DNA from: Natronincola ferrireducens
Lineage (GTDB): Bacteria > Bacillota > Clostridia > Peptostreptococcales > Natronincolaceae
Direction of reading: 5' to 3'
NCBI RefSeq assembly: GCF_900100845.1
Contig: NZ_FNFP01000001.1
Location: 372,001 to 436,000 of the forward strand
DNA: 64,000 nucleotides
Positions 47,245-56,916 of this stretch are shown here, one piece after another. Under the pieces are notes generated by a model. That model ran no database searches. It was not told the origin of the DNA and saw only the letters and a list, made by a program, of their open reading frames with translations. The position numbers were made by a program, and so were the translations under genes. Within the stretch, counting starts at the first letter, position 1, and the number at the start of each line of letters is the position of its first letter.

Positions 47245-48990
47245 TTGAAGGAATATGTTAAAGTGACAATCAATGATAAAGAAGTAAAGGTTCCAAGGGA
47301 ATACACAATATTGAATGCAGCAGTAGAAGCAGGCATTAAGATTCCAACCCTATGTCATTTGGACCTCCATGATCTGAAAATGGTGAACCGTACCGCCTCC
47401 TGCAGGGTATGTATGGTGGAGGTGGAAAATCGTCCTAATCTGGCACCGGCCTGTGCCACACCTATTAATGATGGCATGGTGATTCGTACCGACACCATAA
47501 GATCTATCAAGGCTAGAAGAGTGGCGGTAGAGCTATTGCTATCCAATCATCCTACCGATTGCCTTATTTGCCAGAGAAATTTGCGGTGTGAGCTACAAGC
47601 CTTAGCCCAAGAATTAAATATTAGAGAAATCCATTATTCAGGAAAGAGAAACAAGTATCATCTAGATACCTCCAGTCAAGCAGTTATTAAAAACCAGGAC
47701 AAGTGCATATTATGTCGTCGCTGTGAAACCGCTTGCAATGAAATACAAACCTGTGGTATTTTATCGGCTTTAAATAGGGGGTTTGAAACGGTGGTAGGCC
47801 CTGCCTTTAATCTACCTATGGTGGAAACCTCCTGTACCTATTGTGGTCAATGTGTAGCTGTTTGCCCTACAGCAGCCTTGACAGAGGTGAATCATACTCG
47901 AAAGGTATGGGAAGCCCTTCATCATCCTGATAAATATGTTATTGTCCAGGCTGCACCGGCAATACGGGTGGCATTAGGAGAACTGTTTGGGATGGAGGCA
48001 GGTACCATTGTAACAGGGAAACTAGCGGCTGCTCTGAGAAAATTGGGATTTGATCAGGTTTGTGATACAGAATTTGGAGCAGATGTTACTATTATGGAGG
48101 AGGCTAAGGAGCTGATCCATCGCTTGGAAAATGGAGGAAGACTTCCTATGCTAACCAGTTGCTGTCCAGCTTGGGTTAGCTTTATTGAGCATCAGTTTCC
48201 AGAGCTGGTGGATGTACCCTCCACCTGTAAATCCCCCCATATTATGTTTGGAACGTTGGCTAAAACCTACTTAGCTGAGAAATTAGGTATTGATCCCAAA
48301 AACATCGTAGTAGTTTCCGTAATGCCCTGTGTTGCTAAAAAAGCCGAGGCTGCTAGAACAGAGCTTAGTATTGATGATCAGGACAATGTGGATGTTGTTA
48401 TTACTACAAGGGAATTAGGAGATATGCTGAAGGAAGCAGGTATTGACTTTGATAAGCTAGCAGATGAAGAATTTGATCGTCCTTTGGGGGAATCCACTGG
48501 AGCCGCCACTATTTTTGGTACTACTGGCGGCGTCATTGAAGCAGCCATGCGTACGGCCTATGAGTGGATTACAGGGAAAGAGTTAGAAAAAGTAGAGTTC
48601 CACCAATTAAGGGGCATGGAGGGACTAAGGGAAGCTACAGTTCCCCTCGATGGTCAGCAAATAAAAATAGGTATTGCCCATGGCTTAGGCAATGCTAGAC
48701 AGCTGCTGGAGGATATCCGTAGTGGAAAATCTCAGTACCATGCTATTGAAATTATGGCCTGTCCTGGTGGGTGTATCGGGGGTGGAGGACAACCCTACCA
48801 TTATGGCAATGATGAAATTGTAAAAAAACGACAGCAGGCTATTTATAAAGAGGACGAAAGAAAAACCATCCGTAAGTCCCATCTAAATTCTGAAGTGATA
48901 AAATTGTATGAGGAATACTTAGGAGAGCCCTATGGGGAATTGGCCCATAAACTGTTACATACCAGCTTTACCCCTAAAGAAAGAATATAG
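47245..48990 (+). CDS. hndD: [FeFe] hydrogenase catalytic subunit (HndD/HydA-like)
   Basis: A 581-residue iron-only hydrogenase. The N-terminus carries a [2Fe-2S] domain (LCHLD, SCRVC), a His/Cys [4Fe-4S] site (HPTDCLICQRN), and two ferredoxin clusters (CILCRRCETAC, CTYCGQCVAVC). The H-cluster motifs are TSCCPAW, MPCVAKK and MACPGGCIGGGG. The start is TTG 47245, with GGCGGTG as the site. It is the last gene of the complex. Confidence 0.95.
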   Translation: MKEYVKVTINDKEVKVPREYTILNAAVEAGIKIPTLCHLDLHDLKMVNRTASCRVCMVEVENRPNLAPACATPINDGMVIRTDTIRSIKARRVAVELLLSNHPTDCLICQRNLRCELQALAQELNIREIHYSGKRNKYHLDTSSQAVIKNQDKCILCRRCETACNEIQTCGILSALNRGFETVVGPAFNLPMVETSCTYCGQCVAVCPTAALTEVNHTRKVWEALHHPDKYVIVQAAPAIRVALGELFGMEAGTIVTGKLAAALRKLGFDQVCDTEFGADVTIMEEAKELIHRLENGGRLPMLTSCCPAWVSFIEHQFPELVDVPSTCKSPHIMFGTLAKTYLAEKLGIDPKNIVVVSVMPCVAKKAEAARTELSIDDQDNVDVVITTRELGDMLKEAGIDFDKLADEEFDRPLGESTGAATIFGTTGGVIEAAMRTAYEWITGKELEKVEFHQLRGMEGLREATVPLDGQQIKIGIAHGLGNARQLLEDIRSGKSQYHAIEIMACPGGCIGGGGQPYHYGNDEIVKKRQQAIYKEDERKTIRKSHLNSEVIKLYEEYLGEPYGELAHKLLHTSFTPKERI

Positions 48991-49196
48991 ATAACAATAT
49001 GTAATCTACTAGGTTAGTAAACAATAGCACCGGAGAAAATCATTATAATAAAGCTATGCATATGTTTCAAAATCCAAGTTAGAAGCCCTTGGTTGATAAC
49101 TTAAAAATTTTCTAAAACAAATGTTAGTCTTCTTTTTAAGGGACACCAGCAAATAGGAAACATTGCATAGCTTAATAAATGATTAAAATCTTCTTA

Positions 49197-50195
49197 TTAA
49201 ATTTCGCTGATTTTTTTAATAGCCTCCATCAATTGTGCAAACTTTTTAGGCTTTAGGGATTGGGCACCATCGGAAAGGGCACATTCTGGTTGATGATGAA
49301 CTTCAATAATAAGACCATCGGCACCAACCGCAATAGAAGCTTTAGATAAAGGCTCCACCATAGCCCACTTTCCAGTGGCGTGGCTAGGATCAATGATAAT
49401 CGGTAAATGACTTAACTCCTTGATAACAGGAACAGCACTGATGTCTAGTGTATTTCTTGTGTAGGTTTCAAAGGTTCGAATACCCCTTTCACATAAAATC
49501 ACATTGAGGTTTCCTTCCGCCATAATGTATTCTGCTGACATTAAAAGCTCTTCAATGGTGGCGGATAGTCCCCTCTTTAGCAAAATTGGTTTTTGAGATT
49601 TTCCTGCCCGTTTCAATAGAGGGAAGTTTTGCATATTTCTGGCACCAATTTGTAAAATATCAGCGTATTCCTCCACAACATCAAAGGTATCCTGACACAT
49701 AACCTCTGTTACAATAGGCATTCCAGTGGCTTCCTTAGCTTTTTTCAGTAGTTTTAGTCCTTCTTCCCCCATGCCCTGGAAGCTGTAGGGAGAGGTTCTT
49801 GGCTTGAAGGCTCCACCCCGTAAAAATTGTGCCCCAGACTCTTTAACAGCATGGGCAATGGTCATCAATTGTTCTTCACTTTCTACAGAGCAGGGTCCCG
49901 CCATAATAGCTACATGTCCCCCGCCTATTTTAAGACCGTCTATGTCAATAATTGTATCCTCAGGATGAAAAAGTCTGTTGGCAAGCTTATAAGGCTGTTG
50001 TACCCTCAAAAGTTTATCAACGTACTTATTGGCTTCGATTTGACTAGGGTTAATTTTGCTTGTATCCCCTACTAATCCTAATAAACAGTAATTTGCTCCT
50101 TGGGATTGGTGGACCTGACATCCCAAACTCGTCATTTTCTTTACAATTTTTTCAATCATCTCCTGTGGTGCTGTTGGTTTCATTACAATTACCAT
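49197..50195 (-). CDS. aroF: DAHP synthase, type I with N-terminal regulatory domain
   Basis: Condenses PEP and erythrose-4-phosphate at the head of the shikimate pathway. Residues 1-70 are a ferredoxin-like regulatory domain; the barrel follows, with [24 protein letters not shown] and [11 protein letters not shown], and [11 protein letters not shown] 50195 has GGAGG at a normal distance and is preferred over a start at 50213. It stands alone on the minus strand, divergent from the trpB-to-aroK genes. A leader peptide and terminator precede it. Confidence 0.95.
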   Translation of the reverse strand: MVIVMKPTAPQEMIEKIVKKMTSLGCQVHQSQGANYCLLGLVGDTSKINPSQIEANKYVDKLLRVQQPYKLANRLFHPEDTIIDIDGLKIGGGHVAIMAGPCSVESEEQLMTIAHAVKESGAQFLRGGAFKPRTSPYSFQGMGEEGLKLLKKAKEATGMPIVTEVMCQDTFDVVEEYADILQIGARNMQNFPLLKRAGKSQKPILLKRGLSATIEELLMSAEYIMAEGNLNVILCERGIRTFETYTRNTLDISAVPVIKELSHLPIIIDPSHATGKWAMVEPLSKASIAVGADGLIIEVHHQPECALSDGAQSLKPKKFAQLMEAIKKISEI

Positions 50196-50271
50196 TTTCA
50201 CTTCCTCCTTCATTTTCTTTAATATTTTTTTAAAATCCTTTAAAAAGCTGCTGCTCCTATCCTATTGATTT

Positions 50272-50310
50272 ATAAAATAAAAAGGTGGACTCCTTCTAGG
50301 AGTCCACCTG
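50272..50310 (-). terminator. Attenuator-type terminator in the aroF leader
   Basis: On the minus strand AGGTGGACTCC, five-base loop, GGAGTCCACCT, then TTTTATTTTA. It lies 33 bases after the stop of the aromatic-rich leader peptide and 77 bases before the aroF start. Confidence 0.9.
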
Positions 50311-50342
50311 TATAACAAAGAGTGAATATAGTTTTATAAAAA

Positions 50343-50504
50343 CTATACTGGTACCCATCCTCTATTAATACTGTTCCTTAGAAAGAAATACTTATACCTA
50401 TTATTTTTCCATGCAAAATAGCTGGCGCTAAAAAAGTAAAAGCCCCAGTAAAAGTTAAAATAATAGCTATTTAATTTGGTATTTCTTTTAATTGTATCCA
50501 ACAT
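50343..50504 (-). CDS. Aromatic-rich leader peptide of aroF (53 codons)
   Basis: This short frame encodes 53 residues, 18 of them Phe, Tyr or Trp; 17 of these fall within residues 14-41. It opens MLDTIKRNTKLNSYY and includes FYWGFYFF and YKYFF. AAGGGTG precedes the ATG, a consensus promoter lies about 90 bases upstream, and a perfect terminator follows. The order promoter, coding region, terminator, aroF is that of ribosome-mediated attenuation. A secreted or membrane peptide is less likely because Lys/Asn interrupt the hydrophobic run. Confidence 0.8.
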   Translation of the reverse strand: MLDTIKRNTKLNSYYFNFYWGFYFFSASYFAWKNNRYKYFFLRNSINRGWVPV

Positions 50505-50595
50505 AGGAATCACCCTTCATAGTTTCATATATTTTTAATATAGTATATGCACTTTTAATAAAATATCCAGCAATTTATAGAAAATTTTAAAATTA

Positions 50596-50624
50596 ATTAT
50601 AATGAAAAATATTTAAATTGTCAA
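50596..50624 (-). promoter_or_regulatory. Sigma-A promoter of the aroF leader
   Basis: Perfect TTGACA, 17 bases, TATAAT on the minus strand, giving a leader of roughly 395 bases before aroF. Confidence 0.85.
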
Positions 50625-50666
50625 TAAAAAAATTAATATTTATTAAAAAATTCTTAAAAATTTATA

Positions 50667-50695
50667 TTGACAAAATTGAAAAAGAATATTAGAAT
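50667..50695 (+). promoter_or_regulatory. Promoter of the T-box/trpB transcript
   Basis: TTGACA, 17 bases, TAGAAT on the plus strand, about 35 bases before the T-box. Confidence 0.75.
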
Positions 50696-50726
50696 TATAA
50701 AAAAATAAATTGTCATGAAATTCTGT

Positions 50727-51117
50727 GATTGGAAAAAGTAGGTGCGTTCTTAAGCAAAAGCGAGTCAGGGGTGGTGAAAGCCTGATGCCGATGGACTTAT
50801 TGAATGGTTCCAGGAGAAGCAGTGGGAAATCCTAGGAGAGTATCACATGCCGTAGGTCTTACGTTATAGAGACAGGGTATCGAAATAGACAGACACTATT
50901 TCCGTACCTGGGAGAGTGAGATAGTATAGACTATCTAAAATAGGTGGCAACACGGAGTAGAACATTTCGTCCTATATAGGGATCGAAGTGTTTTTTTGTT
51001 TCCCTAAATACTTAAAGAAGTTCACCTACAAAAGATAGTTTTACGTCTAACAAGGGTGGCAACACGGAATCAAAGCATTTCGTCCCTGCAGGGGATGGCG
51101 TGCTTTTTGTTTTTTTG
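50727..51117 (+). promoter_or_regulatory. T-box leader, tryptophan-type, with two antiterminator/terminator modules
   Basis: Stem I runs from TTGGAA (50729) to TTCCAG, with the codon-like UGG just before the 3' strand, which I take as the specifier (Trp). The first antiterminator AGGTGGCAACACGG (50941-50954) is followed by the terminator at 50962-50998; the second, AGGGTGGCAACACGG, by that at 51074-51117. Both bulges read UGGC, which would pair with a tRNA whose last four bases are GCCA, as for tRNA-Trp. There is a single stem I for the two modules. Confidence 0.88.
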
Positions 51118-51201
51118 GGGAGGTGGTTTTAATGTTATGAAGGTGGCTGGTGAAAGGTTTTAAAAAAATTTAAAATTAAAATTAAATTAGGAGATGATAA
51201 C

Positions 51202-52395
51202 ATGAAAAAACAATTAGAAAAAACATTTGGTGAATTTGGAGGACAATTTGTTCCCCCAGCTATAGTGGCGGTATTGGAGGAAGTAGAAAATGAATTTATC
51301 AAGGCAAAAGAGGATGAAAAATTTCAAGAGGAGTATAGATATTATGTAAAGGAATATTCAGGAAGACCTACACCCCTATATTTTGCTGAAAATCTAACAC
51401 AAAAACTAGGGGGGGGAAAAATCTATCTAAAACGAGAAGATTTAAATCATACAGGAGCCCATAAAATTAATAATGTTATTGGTCAAGTCCTACTAGCAAA
51501 AAGAATGGGGAAAAACCGTATTATTGCTGAAACAGGAGCAGGTCAGCATGGGGTGGCAACAGCTACGATTTGTGCAATGTTTGGATTATCCTGTGAAATT
51601 TATATGGGGAAGGAAGATGTAGAAAGACAGGCTTTAAATGTTTTTAAGATGGAGATGCTGGGAGCAAAGGTTCATTCTGTAGCCGTAGGAACTGGAACCC
51701 TGAAGGAGGCTGTTGATGAGGCTATAAAGGACTGGGCTGAAAACATAGAAGACACCTTTTACGTCATCGGTTCTGTAGTAGGCCCCCATCCCTACCCTAC
51801 TATGGTGAGGGATTTTCAAAGGATTATAGGAGATGAAGTGAAGGAACAAATTATCCAAAAGGAAGGAAGACTTCCCGATTATTTAATTGCTTGTGCTGGA
51901 GGTGGAAGTAATGCCATGGGACTGTTTTATCCCTTTATCGAAGATAAGGAAGTAAAAATCCATGGGGTTGAAGCAGCCGGTTTAGGGGTGGATACCCAGC
52001 ATCATGCAGCCACATTAACCAAGGGAAGCATTGGTGTCATCCACGGAATGGCCACCTATGTCCTCCAAGATCAGGAGGGAGAAATTATGCCGGTTTATTC
52101 CATATCATCGGGATTGGATTATCCAGGTATAGGACCTGAGATTGCTTATCTTCATCAAATGGGTAGAGTGCAGTTTCAAGGGGTTACCGATGCTGAAGCA
52201 GTAGAGGCTTTTTATTACTTAACAAGATCAGAAGGAATTATACCAGCCTTAGAAAGCTCCCATGCCATTGCCTATTTAATGGAGTTAGCACCTAAAACCA
52301 ATAAAGAAGATATTATCGTAGTCAACCTTTCTGGAAGAGGAGATAAGGATATTGATACACTTTTAAAGTTAAACAAAAAAAATAACAATCAATAG
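51202..52395 (+). CDS. trpB: Tryptophan synthase beta chain
   Basis: A PLP enzyme that joins indole and serine. The 397-residue protein has [15 protein letters not shown] (PLP Lys), [12 protein letters not shown], and GGGSNAMG for phosphate binding, all canonical TrpB1 features. No trpA or other trp genes are adjacent, which is unusual; it could salvage indole or work with a TrpA made elsewhere. It follows the T-box directly. Confidence 0.95.
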   Translation: MKKQLEKTFGEFGGQFVPPAIVAVLEEVENEFIKAKEDEKFQEEYRYYVKEYSGRPTPLYFAENLTQKLGGGKIYLKREDLNHTGAHKINNVIGQVLLAKRMGKNRIIAETGAGQHGVATATICAMFGLSCEIYMGKEDVERQALNVFKMEMLGAKVHSVAVGTGTLKEAVDEAIKDWAENIEDTFYVIGSVVGPHPYPTMVRDFQRIIGDEVKEQIIQKEGRLPDYLIACAGGGSNAMGLFYPFIEDKEVKIHGVEAAGLGVDTQHHAATLTKGSIGVIHGMATYVLQDQEGEIMPVYSISSGLDYPGIGPEIAYLHQMGRVQFQGVTDAEAVEAFYYLTRSEGIIPALESSHAIAYLMELAPKTNKEDIIVVNLSGRGDKDIDTLLKLNKKNNNQ

Positions 52396-52434
52396 CTCTT
52401 TGTTAAAAAATTAGATGAAACAAAAAAACATTGC

Positions 52435-52463
52435 TTGACAGATGATGAAATATTCAGTAAAGT
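52435..52463 (+). promoter_or_regulatory. Possible internal promoter before tyrA
   Basis: TTGACA, 17 bases, TAAAGT in the 135-base trpB-tyrA gap. If real, the six-gene block from tyrA can be made without the T-box transcript. Confidence 0.5.
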
Positions 52464-52530
52464 ATTAAATTAAAATAAAATAAAATTTATTATTTTTTTA
52501 CACCAAATATATATAAGGGAGAGAAGTAGC

Positions 52531-53658
52531 ATGCATCCATTTAACAATATTGTCATCATTGGTGTTGGCTTAATCGGTGGTTCTATAGCATTGTCCCTAA
52601 AAAAAGCAGGATATAGAGGAAAAATCATAGGCTGTGATTTATCTCAGGAAGCCCTAGAGGAGGCTAAAGCACTAGGGGTCATCGATATGGGCTACAGCAG
52701 TCTAAAGGATGCTGTTCAAGGAGCAGATCTAGTGATTGTAGCTACTCCTGTCGGCTATTATAGTGGAATTTTTAAGGAAATAGCCCCTTTTCTCCCTAAA
52801 AATGTTATTGTTACTGATGTAGGTAGTGTTAAGGGATATGTGGAGAAAGCTGCCTCTAAGGATTTACCCCAAGATATTCAGTTTATAGGAGGACATCCCA
52901 TGGCTGGATCGGAAAAAGGAGGTATCAAGGCAGCCACACCCTTTCTCTATGAAAATGCCTATTATTTTCTTACCCCCAACAGCAATACTAAAGAGGATAC
53001 AATTAATAAGCTAAAGACTTTTGTTGAAATATTAGGTGCATATCCTGTAATCGTGGAGCCTCAACAACACGACAAAATTGTTGCCCTCATAAGTCATATT
53101 CCCCACCTGGCAGCTGTTTTGTTGGCAAATATGCTGGATAGACAAAACAGTATTTCCTATATACCCTTTGTAGGGGGGGGATTTAGAGACACCACAAGAA
53201 TTGCAGCCGGCAATCCCCATATGTGGAAGGACATTTTTTTCTTAAATCAAACAGAGGTATTGGAGGGAATTGAAGCCCTAGAGGATATGCTTGAGGAATT
53301 CAAACATTTGCTGAAAACCCAAGGATATAAAGGGGTGTTGGAGACTTTAGAAAAAGCAAAATTAATTCGAGATAGTATTCCTCATACCTATAGGGATTAC
53401 ATACCTCCCCTATATGATTTAATCATTGATGTTGAGGATCGACCGGGAATTTTAGGAGAGCTTACACAAATTATAGGAAACCATAAAATTAATATTAAAG
53501 AAATCGAAATTCTCCATGAACGCCAAGGGGAGAAGGGGGCTGTAAGAATAGGTCTAGCTTCTAAGGAAGAACAGGAAAAAGCATTTTATATTTTAAGAGA
53601 GGGTGGTTTTCCCTTAACTTATCGCAAAGGAGAGATAGAAGATGTTGGTAACAAATAA
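52531..53658 (+). CDS. tyrA: Prephenate dehydrogenase with C-terminal ACT domain
   Basis: Makes 4-hydroxyphenylpyruvate for tyrosine. The 375-residue protein has GVGLIGGSIA (NAD site), GGHPMAGSEKGG, SHIPHLAAVL, and an ACT-like domain from about residue 295. It overlaps aroA by 17 bases. Confidence 0.95.
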   Translation: MHPFNNIVIIGVGLIGGSIALSLKKAGYRGKIIGCDLSQEALEEAKALGVIDMGYSSLKDAVQGADLVIVATPVGYYSGIFKEIAPFLPKNVIVTDVGSVKGYVEKAASKDLPQDIQFIGGHPMAGSEKGGIKAATPFLYENAYYFLTPNSNTKEDTINKLKTFVEILGAYPVIVEPQQHDKIVALISHIPHLAAVLLANMLDRQNSISYIPFVGGGFRDTTRIAAGNPHMWKDIFFLNQTEVLEGIEALEDMLEEFKHLLKTQGYKGVLETLEKAKLIRDSIPHTYRDYIPPLYDLIIDVEDRPGILGELTQIIGNHKINIKEIEILHERQGEKGAVRIGLASKEEQEKAFYILREGGFPLTYRKGEIEDVGNK

Positions 53659-54919
53659 AATACAAGGAATAGAAGGGAAGATTACGGTTCCTGGAGATAA
53701 ATCCATCTCCCATAGGGCTGTTATGCTGGCCAGCATTAGTAAAGGAACCAGTAGCATTAAAGGATTTTTACGGGGGGAAGACTGTATTAGTACCATTAGC
53801 TGCTTTAGGGGATTAGGTATTGATGTAGAGGACAAGGGAGAAGAAATTATCCTTCATGGCAAGGGACTTTATGGCTTAAGGGAGCCTGAAGGTGTACTGG
53901 ATGCAGGGAATTCTGGTACCACCATCCGCCTTTTATCAGGAATATTGGCGGGACAGGAGTTTTTAACGATTGTTATGGGAGATGCCTCCCTTCGGAAAAG
54001 ACCAATGGCTAGGATAGCAGTACCCTTAAGAAAAATGGGTGCTATGATTGAAGGACGGGATAAAGGGAATTTGGCACCCTTGGTCATCAGAGGAGGAAAC
54101 TTAAAGGCAATTGATTATACATCTCCTGTATCTAGTGCTCAAGTAAAGTCAGCCATTCTGTTGGCAGGTCTTTATGGAGAAGGGGATACCATTGTGAGGG
54201 AAGAAATTGTCTCCCGTGACCATACAGAAAGAATGTTAAAGGCTTTAGGAGCCAATATCAAAACCGAAAATGGTATTGTAACAGTAGGAAAATCAGAGCT
54301 TCATGGTGAAGAAATCCATGTACCAGGCGATATTTCCTCCGCCGCTTTTTTTATGGCCGCTGCCGCCGCCATGCCTAAATCCCATTTAGTCATTGAAGGA
54401 GTGGGCTTGAATCCTACCCGTACTGGAATCATTGATGTCTTAAAGGAGATGGGAGCAGATATTGAAATAGATAATCTGCAGGAGAAGGCTGGAGAAGAAA
54501 CTGGAGATATCATCATTAAGGGGAAGAAGCTACAGGGTATTAGCATTGGAAAAGAAATTATCCCAAGGCTCATTGATGAAATCCCCGTTATAGCTGTAAT
54601 TGCTGCTACTGCAGAGGGTAAAACGATAATTACTGGAGCAGAGGAATTGAAGGTAAAGGAGTCAAATCGCATTACCTCCATGGTAACGGAGCTACAAAAG
54701 GTAGGAATTAAGGTGAAGGAGCTACCGGATGGTATGGAGATTGAAGGATCTAATAGCATCACTGGAGGCAGGGTAGAAAGCTATGGTGATCATAGGATTG
54801 CCATGGCCATGGCTGTATGTGGTCTGTTTGCCAATGGACCTATAGAAGTAGCAAACAGTGGATGTATCGATATATCCTTCCCAGATTTCCAAAAAACATT
54901 AAAGACAGTTACAAAATAA
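53642..54919 (+). CDS. aroA: EPSP synthase
   Basis: Transfers enolpyruvyl from PEP to shikimate-3-phosphate. The 425-residue protein has VPGDKSISHRAVM, DAGNSGTTIRL, and later LKVKESNRI and YGDHRIAMA. The motif residue after NSG is T (GNSGTT), an arrangement seen in naturally glyphosate-tolerant class II enzymes as well as in others, so class is not assigned. It starts inside tyrA. Confidence 0.95.
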   Translation: MLVTNKIQGIEGKITVPGDKSISHRAVMLASISKGTSSIKGFLRGEDCISTISCFRGLGIDVEDKGEEIILHGKGLYGLREPEGVLDAGNSGTTIRLLSGILAGQEFLTIVMGDASLRKRPMARIAVPLRKMGAMIEGRDKGNLAPLVIRGGNLKAIDYTSPVSSAQVKSAILLAGLYGEGDTIVREEIVSRDHTERMLKALGANIKTENGIVTVGKSELHGEEIHVPGDISSAAFFMAAAAAMPKSHLVIEGVGLNPTRTGIIDVLKEMGADIEIDNLQEKAGEETGDIIIKGKKLQGISIGKEIIPRLIDEIPVIAVIAATAEGKTIITGAEELKVKESNRITSMVTELQKVGIKVKELPDGMEIEGSNSITGGRVESYGDHRIAMAMAVCGLFANGPIEVANSGCIDISFPDFQKTLKTVTK

Positions 54920-54939
54920 CAGGAAAAGGAAGGGATAGA

Positions 54940-55761
54940 ATGAAATTAGGGTATTTGGGGCCCGAAGGTTCCTACAGCTATACAGCTGCAAAGTATTATG
55001 CCCCTAATCATATGCTGGTAGGGATGAAGACCTTTAAGGAGATTATTACAGCAGTAGAAGAGGGTAAACTAGAAGAGGGGATTTTACCCATAGAAAATTC
55101 TACAGAAGGAGCCGTTACTCAGGTAATGGATGCTTTGATGAAGACAGAAACCTCTAAAATTCAAGGGGAGCTGATTCTTCGGGTACGACATAATCTGTTG
55201 AGCATTGGGGAAGCTATTGAAGAAATCAACTATGTGCTATCCCACCCCCAAGCCCTTGAGCAATGTCGAGAGTTTTTTGCAGTCAACTATCCCCATATGA
55301 CATTGATCCCCTGTGAAAGCTCCTCTACTGCCTGTCAAATTGCAAAGGAAAAGGGACGGCAATACGCTGCCATTGCCAATAGCTGGGCAGGGGAAAATAA
55401 TGGATTGAAAACCTTATGCAAGGATATACAGGATAATGTCAACAATCAAACACGATTTATTATCATTGGTAAAGAATCTATACTCCCTACCGGGAAGGAT
55501 AAAACCTCCATCGCCTTTTCCTTTCACGATGATTATCCTGGGAGTTTGTATAGTATTTTGAAGGAATTTGCCGAGGAAAAAATCAATTTAACTCGGATTG
55601 AATCTCGACCAGCTAAAATAGAGCTGGGAAAATATATTTTTTACATAGATTTTCAAGGACATCAGAAGGATACAAGGTGTCAAGGAGTATTGAATCGGAT
55701 AGAAAAAAATATTAATAAATTAAAGGTTTTTGGCTCCTATCCTATAGGAAGGATCTATTAA
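54940..55761 (+). CDS. pheA: Prephenate dehydratase
   Basis: Converts prephenate to phenylpyruvate. The 273-residue protein has GYLGPEGSYSYTAA, ILPIENSTEGAV, and the C-terminal ACT domain with ESRPAKIELGKYIFYIDF (the ESRP motif binds phenylalanine). There is no fused chorismate mutase here; that domain is fused to shikimate kinase downstream. ATG 54940 has GGAAGGG. Confidence 0.95.
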   Translation: MKLGYLGPEGSYSYTAAKYYAPNHMLVGMKTFKEIITAVEEGKLEEGILPIENSTEGAVTQVMDALMKTETSKIQGELILRVRHNLLSIGEAIEEINYVLSHPQALEQCREFFAVNYPHMTLIPCESSSTACQIAKEKGRQYAAIANSWAGENNGLKTLCKDIQDNVNNQTRFIIIGKESILPTGKDKTSIAFSFHDDYPGSLYSILKEFAEEKINLTRIESRPAKIELGKYIFYIDFQGHQKDTRCQGVLNRIEKNINKLKVFGSYPIGRIY

Positions 55762-55773
55762 GGAGATGATTAG

Positions 55774-56916
55774 ATGTTTCGATTACTTACGGCAGGAGAA
55801 TCCCATGGAAAAGGTTTAGTAGGTGTCATTGAAGGGTTTCCTGCAAATGTCCATATAGATATTGATGAAGTGAACAAAGACCTGGCCAGAAGACAAAAGG
55901 GCTATGGACGTGGCGGTAGGATGAAAATTGAAAAGGATAAGGCAGAAATTTTATCAGGGGTAAGGGGTGGGATGACCTTAGGAAGTCCAATAGCCCTTCT
56001 CATAGAAAATAAAGATTATGCAAACTGGGAACCCCATATGAATCCTATTTCAGTAGAAGGTGAAACAACAAAGGTTACCCAACCTCGTCCTGGACACGCA
56101 GATTTAACAGGAGCCTTAAAATATGGATTTTCCGATATCAGAAATGTGCTGGAGAGGAGCAGTGCTAGAGAAACAGCGGTAAGAGTGGCCATAGGTAGCT
56201 TTGCAAGACAGCTAATGAAGGTCTTTAATATAGAGGTTTATAGCCATGTCACTGCCATTGGTGGAGCTGCCCTAGAAGCAAGGGTGGAGGATATAGAAAA
56301 AATTAAGGGGGCTGAGGGCTCCGAGGTTCGTTGTGTTGATCCAGTGGTGGAAAAGGCTATGATAGAAGAAATCAAGAATGCTAAGGAAGAGGGAGATTCC
56401 TTAGGAGGAATTTTTGAAATACACATTACAGGAGTGCCTAGAGGTCTAGGCAGCTATGTTCAATGGGATCATAAACTGGATGGAAAGCTGACCTATAATC
56501 TTATGGGAATCCAGGCCATCAAGGGTGTAGAGATAGGTTACGGTTTTGATAATGCTCAGCAGAGGGGATCTTTGGTCCATGATGAAATATTTTATGAGGA
56601 AAACAAGGGATATTATCGTGGAACTAACCATGCTGGAGGAATTGAAGGTGGGATGTCCAACGGAGAAACCATTATCATAAGATGTGCCATGAAGCCAATA
56701 CCAACCCTCTATAAGCCCCTTAAAACTGTAGATATAGCCACAAAGGAGACGGTTTTGGCTACAGTGGAGAGAAGTGATACCTGTGCCGTGCCAGCAGCGT
56801 CTATTGTAGGGGAAATGGTGGCCATCACCGTTATTGCACAGGAGTTTTTAAAGAAATTTGGCGGAGATTCTTTAGAGGAGATTAAAAAGGTATGGAAAGA
56901 TTATATATCGATTTAG
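55774..56916 (+). CDS. aroC: Chorismate synthase
   Basis: Makes chorismate from EPSP with reduced FMN. The 380-residue protein has [38 protein letters not shown], and NHAGGIEGG. Its end overlaps aroB by 25 bases. Confidence 0.96.
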   Translation: MFRLLTAGESHGKGLVGVIEGFPANVHIDIDEVNKDLARRQKGYGRGGRMKIEKDKAEILSGVRGGMTLGSPIALLIENKDYANWEPHMNPISVEGETTKVTQPRPGHADLTGALKYGFSDIRNVLERSSARETAVRVAIGSFARQLMKVFNIEVYSHVTAIGGAALEARVEDIEKIKGAEGSEVRCVDPVVEKAMIEEIKNAKEEGDSLGGIFEIHITGVPRGLGSYVQWDHKLDGKLTYNLMGIQAIKGVEIGYGFDNAQQRGSLVHDEIFYEENKGYYRGTNHAGGIEGGMSNGETIIIRCAMKPIPTLYKPLKTVDIATKETVLATVERSDTCAVPAASIVGEMVAITVIAQEFLKKFGGDSLEEIKKVWKDYISI

